Below, piece by piece: positions 47,039-56,300 of a DNA stretch of 64,000 bases; position 1 is the stretch's first letter; each line of letters starts with the position of its first letter. The notes under the pieces were generated by a model, which saw only the letters and a program-made list of their open reading frames with translations, was not told where the DNA came from and did no database searches. Location: positions 17,008 through 81,007 of the forward strand of contig NZ_RCNR01000020.1 of assembly GCF_009725985.1 (NCBI RefSeq). The letters are read 5' to 3'. Origin of the DNA: Zobellia amurskyensis. Lineage in GTDB: Bacteria; Bacteroidota; Bacteroidia; Flavobacteriales; Flavobacteriaceae. The translations under genes were made by a program, and so were the position numbers.

Positions 47039-50000
47039 ATGTCAAATAGAGCGGTAGAATATATGAAATACAGCATGTTACAACTGCAGCATTTTACAAA
47101 TGAGCTGATATGTGATAGTAAGCGATTGCTAACTACCAACTTTCCGCTACCTACTTTTTTAATTCGTTCACTCTTTTTATTAGTATTACTACTCAATTTT
47201 TTCTCTGTTAACTCCCAGTCATTTCCCGTTCAGGTAATTCCACAAGCAACACCGCCATCTCCCATCTATTTTTCAGATTATGCAGATGCCGGTACTCTAA
47301 GCAGTCCTCTGCGCGTGCAGATTATCTTAAACGATTTTGACGTTGCTAATCGTGAAATACGCTTACGTACCTATTTTTCAGGTGGTGGTATCGAGTTTCA
47401 AAGCAACGACTTAGTAGTTGGTGCGGAGCAACTTTTTCTAGAAGGAGGTACACCCTTAGTGCTAACTAATTTACAATTAGCTCCATATTTCAGGTTTGAA
47501 AATATTACGGGTATTTCCCCTAATGTATACGGCAAGGCTATTCCAGAAGGCGCATATACATTTTGTTTTGAAGTATTTGATGTTCTTACCGGTAACCGAC
47601 TTTCGCGAAGAAGTTGCGCTACTAGTGTTGTTTTTCAAAATGACCCACCTTTTCTAGTTTCACCAAGAAACAAAACCAACGTACAAGAAACGAATCCACA
47701 GAACATTGTTTTTCAGTGGACTCCACGGCATATAAACGTCAGTAATGTAGAATACGAATTAAGTATTGTGGAAATTTGGGATACTCAAATAGATCCGCAA
47801 GCAGCTTTTTTAAGTTCCCCTCCTGTTTTCCAGACCACCACTTCTGCAACTACGTACGTATATGGACCGGCAGACCCACTTTTCCTATCGGGTAAAAATT
47901 ACGCGTGGCGTATTCAGGCGAAAGCCAAACAGGGTATTGAAGAAATAGGGCTGTTCGAAAACCAAGGATATACCGAAATCTATTCCTTTAGTTATGCAGG
48001 TAGTTGTGATTTACCCATTGGTATGAACCATGAGGTAAAAGGGAGTACCAATGCCAATATTTTCTGGGAAGATTTCTCTACAGATGTACCTGAATACACC
48101 ATACGATACCGCCAGAAGAATATAGAGGGTGCAGAGTGGTTTATGAACAAGACCAGCTCTAACCAAACTACTCTTTGGGATTTAAAAGCAGGTACTGTTT
48201 ATGAGTATCAAATTCAAAAAAAATGCTCAGTTACCGGTAGTGATTGGAGCATTATCAAACAGTTTACCACCTTTATTGCTGATGATGAAGCCAGCGTTTA
48301 TGATTGTGGAATTACTCCAGATTTTGATATATCCAATAAGGAACCATTAGCCAATATTAATATTGGAGACAAATTTACTGCAGGAGATTTCCCTATTAAC
48401 GTATTGGAAGTTAGTGGTAGCAATGGCTACTTTACAGGTAAAGGCTATGTGACCATTCCTTATCTAAACAGTATTAGGGTTGGCGTAAAATTTACCAACG
48501 TACTTATAAATACCGATAAAAAATTAGCAGAAGGAACTGTAGTAACTATATACGACCCAAGCCTTAAAAACATTATTGATATTGATGATGCCATTGATAC
48601 CGTAGAAGACGCGGTAGATGCCACTGGGGAATTTTTTGAAGGAGATAACGATCTTGATGAAATACAGGTCAATTGGCCTGTAAGTAAGGACGATATAAAA
48701 ATCGTAGACGAAAAAGTAGTAATCACCAACCCTAATACGGGAGCCACTAAATCTGAGCCCTTAGGTGATGATATGGTCATAACGGATAGTGAAGGAAAAA
48801 CCTACTATATAGATGCTGATGGTCAAGTAACCGAAGGAGGAGCAATGGATTCTGGAGGAGCCGTAACCTCGGGCAATGTAGAAGGTGTATCCAATACTGG
48901 CCAAATAGAATCTTTAACGGCACAAGGTATTCAGGTAACCTTTAACCAAGAAGGAACTTACGGAATAGATATAATGCCCACTGGCAACATAGGTAAACTG
49001 AAACAAGAGTATACAATCATAAAAAATGCCGATGGTGATGACTACCCACTCACCCATCACGCAGTAAAAAATGGTGCCACCACAAAAATAGAAGCTGATA
49101 TAGATATTCAAAACAGCACCTACGCTGCTTCTGATGTTATCTTCAAAAACAAACAAGGTGAAACCATATCAAGCTCGATAGATGGCAATAAAGCCACTTT
49201 AACGCTAACGGGTAGATTTTCGTTTGAAAACGAAACTATTTATGCCGTAGTACCTGATAAAGAAGATAACACCAAACAACTCACAGCTGGGGCTTTTACC
49301 CTATGGCATTTATCCGAGAGAACTATAAAAGTAGCTTTGGTTTCCGTTAACGGTGCCTCTTTAGGTAGTATAGAGGCCAACGTTTCTAATATTTTTAAAA
49401 AAGCGGTTGCTAACATACAATTTGGAGATAACCTTAACCTTTCGGTTGATAAAAGTGAACTTGGTGCAAACCAACAGCTTGATTTTGGAGAGAGCGCTTG
49501 GGCAGCAGCTTATAATGACGAGCAAAAAATGCTCGTAAACAAAGTGAAGCAATTAGCTGGCTATAAAAGCGACACCTATTACATATTGGTTTTTAACGAC
49601 ATAGAACCTTCACGTTCTATTGGAGGGTTTATGCCCTTACAACGCCAAATGGGCTTTGTATTTGGGGGCAATCCTGATGAGGAAGATAAGGGTGGTGATA
49701 AAAGCAAAACCCTTGCACATGAAATAGGCCATGGTATTTTTGCGTTACAGCACCCGTTTACTGAGTATAGCATTAATGAAGATGCCACGGATTGGTTAAT
49801 GGATTACGGTAGTGGTGACCAATTACCGCATACCCATTGGGCACAAATTCATGACCCTTCATTGAAGTTTTATATTTTTCAAGAGGAGGAGGATGGAGAG
49901 ATTGCTGGAAAAATCTGGTTTTCACCCAATTGGGACCCAATAAAAGTTGAGGGAACTAACTTAATATATACTGGCCATTTAACGGACAATTCTCCTGATT

Positions 50001-52609
50001 TAACAAACTTGCCATTAGGTACTATTCCTGGATTTACCAAAGATGGCAAAGCCTACGAAGCGGTTTTCGAAAACGGTTCCTTCTCAGGTTATTATTACGG
50101 GGGCCTCAATGGGTCTAAGTTTCCAATGGAGACGATATTACAAACTGGCATAGGTTCTGATGACAAAGTATATCTTTATAGTTATGGTGGTTGTGGCGGC
50201 AGTAAATATTATTCTGGAAAGTTCTATGAAATAAATGCCAATAAACCAAACTCTACCTTTGACGGTTTTACTTTTGAAGACAATATAAGCTGTTCTCAAG
50301 AAAATGTTCCACCTAGTAGTAACCCCTTTGATTTAAGTTTCTGCGAAATCTTTAATGAAAAAGAAACAATAGAACAATCTTGGATAGATAACGCTGTCAA
50401 AAATCTAAAGGCAAGCCATTTAAAGCGAGAAGATGTTTTAAGCGAAACGTATAGAGAGAAAAGTAATTTCTATCACTTAGTCAATCACGGATCTGCTTTT
50501 GACGACAGGGCTAATATTTTAGAAGACAAATTATATGTCCTAAAACAAAAGACTGGGGTTAACTTTTATGTTGTATTCCAACAAGTCACACATCAATTGA
50601 CTTCAAATTCACTCGATGAGTTTGCACAAAAGGTGTTAGAATCAAGTGAATTGCCTAATGACAACGACAATGTAGTTGTTATAATCCCATTCATTAGAGC
50701 TACAACTGGTGTAGTATCAACAATAAAATGTATGCAAGCGGGCTTTGCCCAGTCAATAAACACAATTGTACCAACAAGCTATTTTGATTTTAAAATCCAG
50801 ACAGACCTTTTCAACTATATTATTGGAGCTTATGAAGGCATTGAGAAACCTGCCACTATTACATACTCTTATATTTTAGCTAATAGAGAAATTTCCCTAG
50901 TTGAAAAAACTGCAAATCAAAATGTTAGAGGCTTACCTTTTATTCAATCGTTAGTAGTTTATAAAAGTAATAATTATGAATTGCTAAGGAATAAAGAAAA
51001 AAAAGGAAGAGAGCTAAAAGATAAAAAGCCGAAGAAGGACGATTATGATTCTACATGGGAATACGTTTCAGCACGGCATGACCACCAAAAACTAGTAACC
51101 GAATGGGCCATCGACTATCAAGAATCACTAGAAAGTAGTATCGCCCAAGATAAAACCGCTTTGGTAGAAGCCAGTTCTGGCGATAGATCACCGCCAGAAA
51201 ATTATTTTGAGGCTGTACCAGGCAAAAAAGGTGTATTACTAAGAGAAGTATACCTGAACCCAAATACCAACAAGGATTTACTGGTTTCATACACAAATTT
51301 ACACCAAGCCAAAGAAGAATATTTAGATATTTTCGTCAATTTTGAATATACTTTTGGCGGTTCTTTTGAAGCTGTAGAAGGGAAACATTTATATGAGGAA
51401 ATAAACAAACATCAAGTTGTATTTTCTTTGCTCGATGCTACATCTCTAGTATTATCTCCGATTGGAGCAGATATCCTCCCTGATGCAATTGGTTTGGTCT
51501 ACGCAATAAGCACAGGACATAAAACGGAAGCAGGTTTGTATACCGTTTCGTTTGCTGCTGTAGGCATAGCACAATGGGGAGTTTTATACGTAAAGAACAG
51601 CAAGAAGTTCACAGTGGTAGCTAAGCTAGGTGATGATGGGGCTGTATTGTCATATGAAATTAAAAACGCTGACCAAGTAATCTCTTCCGCAAATGAAAAA
51701 CCATTATTTTCTTCAATGGCCGATAATCTTGATGACGCCAAAAAAGACTTTAACGATGCATTGGATATAGATTTCGGCTCTGAAATGGCAGTTGGTATAG
51801 ATGATGCTATTCAAAAAGAGCTGGGATCAACCGTCAATATAGGAATTGATGCTGCAGATAATATTGCTGATTTAACAAATTATTCAAATATTTCTAAATG
51901 GCTTAATGAAGCTCCAAACGCTGACATCCAAACAATTTTAGAATCTTGGGACGACGATTTACTCAAACTATTAGAAGCAGATTTAGCTTCAAAGTCTATG
52001 GCAGATGATTTAAAATCTTTATTAAACAATGTCGATGATATTGATATCTGGAATAATTTCAAAACTAATCCAGAAAAAGCTTTCGAAAAAGCGAAAGAAA
52101 GCGCCAACTGGGACAAATGGAGTAGAGCAAATTTTTTCAAAACAGCTACAAAAAAAGGCACTGATTTTGAACTCAACCTTTTGTCAAAAATGAAGACAAG
52201 ATCAGGAACTGAGTATAATGCTTTAAAAAAGAAGGTTCCAGATTTGGATGATAGATTTTTATTAAGTCAAGTTCAATTTTGTCTACCAGAGTTATCCCCT
52301 CCATGCCTTAAAAAGGGTGAATTTTTTATTGCAGATCAAGTTTGGCTAAAGTACGATGCGGAGGGTGAAATAATAGATATGGTAATAGTAGATGCTAAAT
52401 TAAGGAAAGGAACAAGTTATACCCTTGGACAAACGGCTGCAAAAAACAATGTTGGTGGGTATTTGAGTTATAAGCCCGTACACTCTAAAAAGGCAGATGA
52501 CCTAAACATAGGTCTCCCAAGTGAAATAACTCAAGGAAATGAAATAAAGACTAAAGCTTTTTATAAAGCTTATGGGGATGGTGACAAAACCTTTCTTGAC
52601 ATAAATTAA
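47039..52609 (+). CDS. TANFOR-type polymorphic toxin: Fn3, zincin peptidase and C-terminal PD-(D/E)XK nuclease-like domain
   Basis: 1856 residues. A hydrophobic signal segment (residues ~41-60, LIRSLFLLVLLLNFFSVNSQ) follows an unusual 40-residue N-tail. Residues ~61-320 match the TANFOR exoprotein pattern (FPVQVIPQATPPSPIYFSDY ... AIPEGAYTFCFEVFD ... QNIVFQWTPRH); an Fn3-like unit follows to ~410. A zincin has HExxH at 894-898 (LAHEIGHGIF) and Met921 in DWLMDYG. Residues ~1460-1520 are a hydrophobic Gly/Ala pre-toxin region. The C-terminus (~1700-1856) has Asp1766 and Asp1785-x-Lys1787 (VIVDAKL), a PD-(D/E)XK core. No T9SS C-terminal tail is visible. Inference: secreted toxin acting on nucleic acid, perhaps released by the zincin. 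The true start is uncertain because of the repeat just upstream. Confidence 0.75.
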   Translation: MSNRAVEYMKYSMLQLQHFTNELICDSKRLLTTNFPLPTFLIRSLFLLVLLLNFFSVNSQSFPVQVIPQATPPSPIYFSDYADAGTLSSPLRVQIILNDFDVANREIRLRTYFSGGGIEFQSNDLVVGAEQLFLEGGTPLVLTNLQLAPYFRFENITGISPNVYGKAIPEGAYTFCFEVFDVLTGNRLSRRSCATSVVFQNDPPFLVSPRNKTNVQETNPQNIVFQWTPRHINVSNVEYELSIVEIWDTQIDPQAAFLSSPPVFQTTTSATTYVYGPADPLFLSGKNYAWRIQAKAKQGIEEIGLFENQGYTEIYSFSYAGSCDLPIGMNHEVKGSTNANIFWEDFSTDVPEYTIRYRQKNIEGAEWFMNKTSSNQTTLWDLKAGTVYEYQIQKKCSVTGSDWSIIKQFTTFIADDEASVYDCGITPDFDISNKEPLANINIGDKFTAGDFPINVLEVSGSNGYFTGKGYVTIPYLNSIRVGVKFTNVLINTDKKLAEGTVVTIYDPSLKNIIDIDDAIDTVEDAVDATGEFFEGDNDLDEIQVNWPVSKDDIKIVDEKVVITNPNTGATKSEPLGDDMVITDSEGKTYYIDADGQVTEGGAMDSGGAVTSGNVEGVSNTGQIESLTAQGIQVTFNQEGTYGIDIMPTGNIGKLKQEYTIIKNADGDDYPLTHHAVKNGATTKIEADIDIQNSTYAASDVIFKNKQGETISSSIDGNKATLTLTGRFSFENETIYAVVPDKEDNTKQLTAGAFTLWHLSERTIKVALVSVNGASLGSIEANVSNIFKKAVANIQFGDNLNLSVDKSELGANQQLDFGESAWAAAYNDEQKMLVNKVKQLAGYKSDTYYILVFNDIEPSRSIGGFMPLQRQMGFVFGGNPDEEDKGGDKSKTLAHEIGHGIFALQHPFTEYSINEDATDWLMDYGSGDQLPHTHWAQIHDPSLKFYIFQEEEDGEIAGKIWFSPNWDPIKVEGTNLIYTGHLTDNSPDLTNLPLGTIPGFTKDGKAYEAVFENGSFSGYYYGGLNGSKFPMETILQTGIGSDDKVYLYSYGGCGGSKYYSGKFYEINANKPNSTFDGFTFEDNISCSQENVPPSSNPFDLSFCEIFNEKETIEQSWIDNAVKNLKASHLKREDVLSETYREKSNFYHLVNHGSAFDDRANILEDKLYVLKQKTGVNFYVVFQQVTHQLTSNSLDEFAQKVLESSELPNDNDNVVVIIPFIRATTGVVSTIKCMQAGFAQSINTIVPTSYFDFKIQTDLFNYIIGAYEGIEKPATITYSYILANREISLVEKTANQNVRGLPFIQSLVVYKSNNYELLRNKEKKGRELKDKKPKKDDYDSTWEYVSARHDHQKLVTEWAIDYQESLESSIAQDKTALVEASSGDRSPPENYFEAVPGKKGVLLREVYLNPNTNKDLLVSYTNLHQAKEEYLDIFVNFEYTFGGSFEAVEGKHLYEEINKHQVVFSLLDATSLVLSPIGADILPDAIGLVYAISTGHKTEAGLYTVSFAAVGIAQWGVLYVKNSKKFTVVAKLGDDGAVLSYEIKNADQVISSANEKPLFSSMADNLDDAKKDFNDALDIDFGSEMAVGIDDAIQKELGSTVNIGIDAADNIADLTNYSNISKWLNEAPNADIQTILESWDDDLLKLLEADLASKSMADDLKSLLNNVDDIDIWNNFKTNPEKAFEKAKESANWDKWSRANFFKTATKKGTDFELNLLSKMKTRSGTEYNALKKKVPDLDDRFLLSQVQFCLPELSPPCLKKGEFFIADQVWLKYDAEGEIIDMVIVDAKLRKGTSYTLGQTAAKNNVGGYLSYKPVHSKKADDLNIGLPSEITQGNEIKTKAFYKAYGDGDKTFLDIN

Positions 52610-52613
52610 AAAA

Positions 52614-53303
52614 ATGAATAGAGCGTCTATATTTAAGGAAGTTCAAAATTCTTTAATCGGTTTAAAGAACATAACTGATTTTGAGATTTTAGAAGACCAG
52701 TTAATAATAAATCTTTTAGTAAATGGAGTCAAATGTAAAAGTGAAATAAGGTGTCAGAATTTCGGAAAGGTATATTTAATGAATTTACCAGTAAATATGA
52801 TAAAGATTGATTCTCTAGAGTCTGAATTTGAATCATTGTTGTTTGATGACCTTAAAAAATATTATAATAACAATTTCACTTTATCTGTTGGCTCTACATC
52901 ATTAAATACAAATTCGGCCTTCACCGAATATAGAATTGAATCTGAAAAGGATCTTAATGATTATTGCACAAAATTATCAAATCACATTAATGAATTGAAT
53001 GAATTCTATTTTTCTAAAATAACACATATCAACTACTTATCTCAGTATGTAGCAAAATTTGATTATGAAAACAACTTAAAAGTATTAGTAGGTGGACAGT
53101 TCCCCATCCAAACTTTCAAGAAGATATTCTTACTTAAAAAAGGAAACCAAATAGCTCGTTATCTCGAATACAAACAAGGGTTGCGAAAACAAATTGAAAG
53201 TTTTTCAATAAGAAAGCCTAACAGAAAAGATGAAGCAAAAATGTTTAAAGAAAACTATGATTATATAATTAACGAGTTGGATAAAGAAGATACCCGTATC
53301 TGA
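52614..53303 (+). CDS. Candidate immunity protein for the TANFOR toxin
   Basis: 229 residues, starting four bases after the toxin stop. No signal peptide, so cytoplasmic. It is clearly more AT-rich than its neighbours (two sampled 60-base lines have 17 G/C each). The pattern is mixed alpha/beta, with a charged helical C-terminus (NRKDEAKMFKENYDYIINELDKED). I do not recognise a family. Position immediately after the C-terminal toxin module, cytoplasmic nature and different base composition are the usual marks of an immunity gene swapped in with its toxin tip; the function is inferred. Confidence 0.6.
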   Translation: MNRASIFKEVQNSLIGLKNITDFEILEDQLIINLLVNGVKCKSEIRCQNFGKVYLMNLPVNMIKIDSLESEFESLLFDDLKKYYNNNFTLSVGSTSLNTNSAFTEYRIESEKDLNDYCTKLSNHINELNEFYFSKITHINYLSQYVAKFDYENNLKVLVGGQFPIQTFKKIFLLKKGNQIARYLEYKQGLRKQIESFSIRKPNRKDEAKMFKENYDYIINELDKEDTRI

Positions 53304-53371
53304 GAATAATATTTAGTGAACCTAAACTAGACTCTTGAAGAAACTAATAGTAAGACATCAAAACAAGTAGT

Positions 53372-56300
53372 ATGAGAAAAAACTACATACACATTATCCT
53401 ATTTCTTTGGCACGGTTTCGTTTGGGCCAACCCAAATGACTTTTCCATAGAAGCAAGTGAGGCGTCTTCCATAAAAACCTTTGTAGTTTCAAAAGACTCT
53501 ACAACCTCAAATCCAAAAGACACCACAAAGCTCAAAAAAGCAAACACCCAACAGTTAGCACACTTGCAGCAGTTGGCCACTATGCGGAGTTCCCTATTAG
53601 CTCCTAGACCAACTAACGCAGATAATCCCAAAATAGAAGAAGCAGAAGAAAAAGTATTCCGCTCTTTTCCTTCTCTAGACAAAAAATTAGTTGAGAGTCA
53701 AAATTTTAATGTATCGTTCGCCAATCGCGAACCAGAATTTAACGAGGCTTTTCTAGCAGAGAATTTTCAACAAAACCCTGCAGTAGACAAACTAATAAAT
53801 AATGCCAAAAATGCCTTAAATGCAGTGGCTGAGCTTGGTAATTTTGTAGATATCATTACAGGAAATGAGTTGTTAGAACTTCCTGTTGGACTTAAAAAAA
53901 CAGACCAGACCTCTAATAATTCTGTAGAATTGGCCATTACCGAGGTAAAATTTACATCCGGCTATGCCCTATTAAAAATTTGGGCACGTTTGATCATTCC
54001 AGAAAAAGGAGAATTTAAAAATGAAAAAGACCGTGGTATTGAGCGTGAGCTCTTTTTTGGGGCAGAAAACGTAAAACTCTCTCATGACGGTGGCCTGTCA
54101 GGAGATATGAAATTAGTGCTTTTAGGCAACCAAGCCATACCCATACAAGGAGACAATTGGTTGCTTACCTTAAAAGGGGGTATTGACCTTAAAACAGGTG
54201 CTTTCACAGATCAATCGTTTATAGAGTTTAACTGCTCTGATTTAAAGGGTATAAGTCTCGAAGGTGATGTACGCGTTTCACGTAACGTACTACTTCCCAT
54301 AGACCAAGATGGAAATTATACCTGTGGTAGTGATACGGGTAATCAATATTCAATTAAAGATGATGAAAAAGTAGTCAATAATAAATGTTATGTGGGTGCT
54401 TCATTTAAAGCATCTGCCAATGGTTGGAATGATATTTTCACAACAGTAAACTTACCGCCGTTTGAAGTTGTAGGACTAAAAAGTTGGGGTTTTAACATGC
54501 AAAATATAACTCTAGATTTCAGTGATACACGCAGCGCAGAAAACATGGAACTTCCAGTAGATTATAACAAAACCTACCCCGGTGAAGATCTTAAATTATG
54601 GCGTGGCTTTTACGCCAAAGAAGTAAGCGTAATGTTACCCAAAGGCATTGAAAACACAAAAAAATCCAATGGGCGTGTAGAATTTGGGGCAAAAAACTTA
54701 GTACTGGACAGCCAAGGTGTTTCTGGAACTTTTTTCGGCGAAAATGTATTAAAAACTGGTGAAGGTTCCGCTGGAAAATGGGCCTTTACCATAGATGATG
54801 TCAGTATTTCCCTATCAAGAAATTCGTTGAGCGGAGGTTCCATTGGCGGAGATGTGTCCGTGCCTATCCTAAAGGAACCTATGGGCTACGCCGGTTATAT
54901 AGCCCAAGACGGTTATGGCCTATCGGCCGTTTTAAACAGTAGTTATACCGCCCCTGTTTTTTTAGGGGAGATGCAATTATTGCGTAATTCTACCGTAGGT
55001 ATAGATGTTAAAGATGGTAATGTATATCCTCATGCTAATTTAACGGGTAAATTGGCTATAGCTGGTAAAGTAAATCAAAAAGAAGGAGAAACTCCAGATC
55101 CAGAAGATAAAAACGGCTTTGCATTCAGTGGCATTAGCTTTCAAGAATTGGAACTCCAAACAGAACCTGGTAAAAAAGCAATTCAGGCTAAAGCTTTTGG
55201 TTTCAACGGAGAAATGAACCTTATGGGTTTCCCAGCTTCTATCGGAGACTTAAAACTAGTAACACCTAACAATCAAGTAGGTCTTTCTTTTGATTTAAAA
55301 ATAAACCTAGACGATGGCGGTTCTCATGCGACCACCAGCATGGATATTCTAGGAAAATTGAACGATGGCGAAAAAATTCAACAATGGAGATTTGAAAAGG
55401 TAAAAATTGATGGTATTGCCATTAAATACACCAAGAGTAATTTCACCTTAGAAGGCTCATTAAAAGTCATGGAAGACGACCCCATTTATGGAGATGGGTT
55501 TGATGGTACCTTATCAGCCACTTTTAAAAATCCTAATTTCAAAGTAGGTGGTCGCGCGATATTTGGTAAAACGGAGTTCAGATATTGGAATGTAGATGTT
55601 TGGATGGATAATGTAGAGGGTAATGGAGACTCCAAACTACCATTAAAAGCATTTGTTGGTGGCATCTCTAACCGCATGAAAAAAACGGGCGGAAACGCTT
55701 CTGGTTTTGAACCTGGCACGGCAACGTATGAACCCGATGCAAATACAGGATTAGCTATCAGAGCAGGAGTTAAGATACAAACCCAAAATTCTGGTTCTTT
55801 TTCTTGCAAAGCTTATTTAGAAATGGAATACAATATCCATGGCGGGTTAAACCGAATTGGTTTTATGGGTGAAGGTGCCATTATGGGTGATGGTGACGGA
55901 GGCAGTTTAGCTGAAACCGGAGCAGCAGCTAGTAAGGTTGGAAAAGCCCTTGAAGGAAACAGTGCCGCAGCAGCAAACAAGCGCTATGGTAATTATTTGA
56001 GTGTTGCTCAAGAGTCTATTCCTGTTCATGACGTTGCCGCATCGGGTAAAGTAGGTGTTTATGTAGGTATAGAAAGAGATTTTGTAAATGACACTTTTGA
56101 CGGAGAATTTGAACTCTATTTGGACTTATCTGCCGTGAAAGGTGGCGGAGCAAACAACTTAGCTGGTTACGCAAAAATACATACAGGACCCAATGACTGG
56201 TATATGTATATTGGAACCCCTCAACAACGAATAGATTTACTATTCAATTCTGGGGTGCAAGTTAGAGTTGGTGGTTATTTTATGACGGGAACTAAATTAC

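Noticed and set aside
47011..47196. 61-residue minus-strand ORF over the repeat and toxin start
   Set aside because: It starts inside the toxin signal region and ends in the repeat; no family resemblance strong enough to call a gene, though it may be a remnant of a repetitive element.
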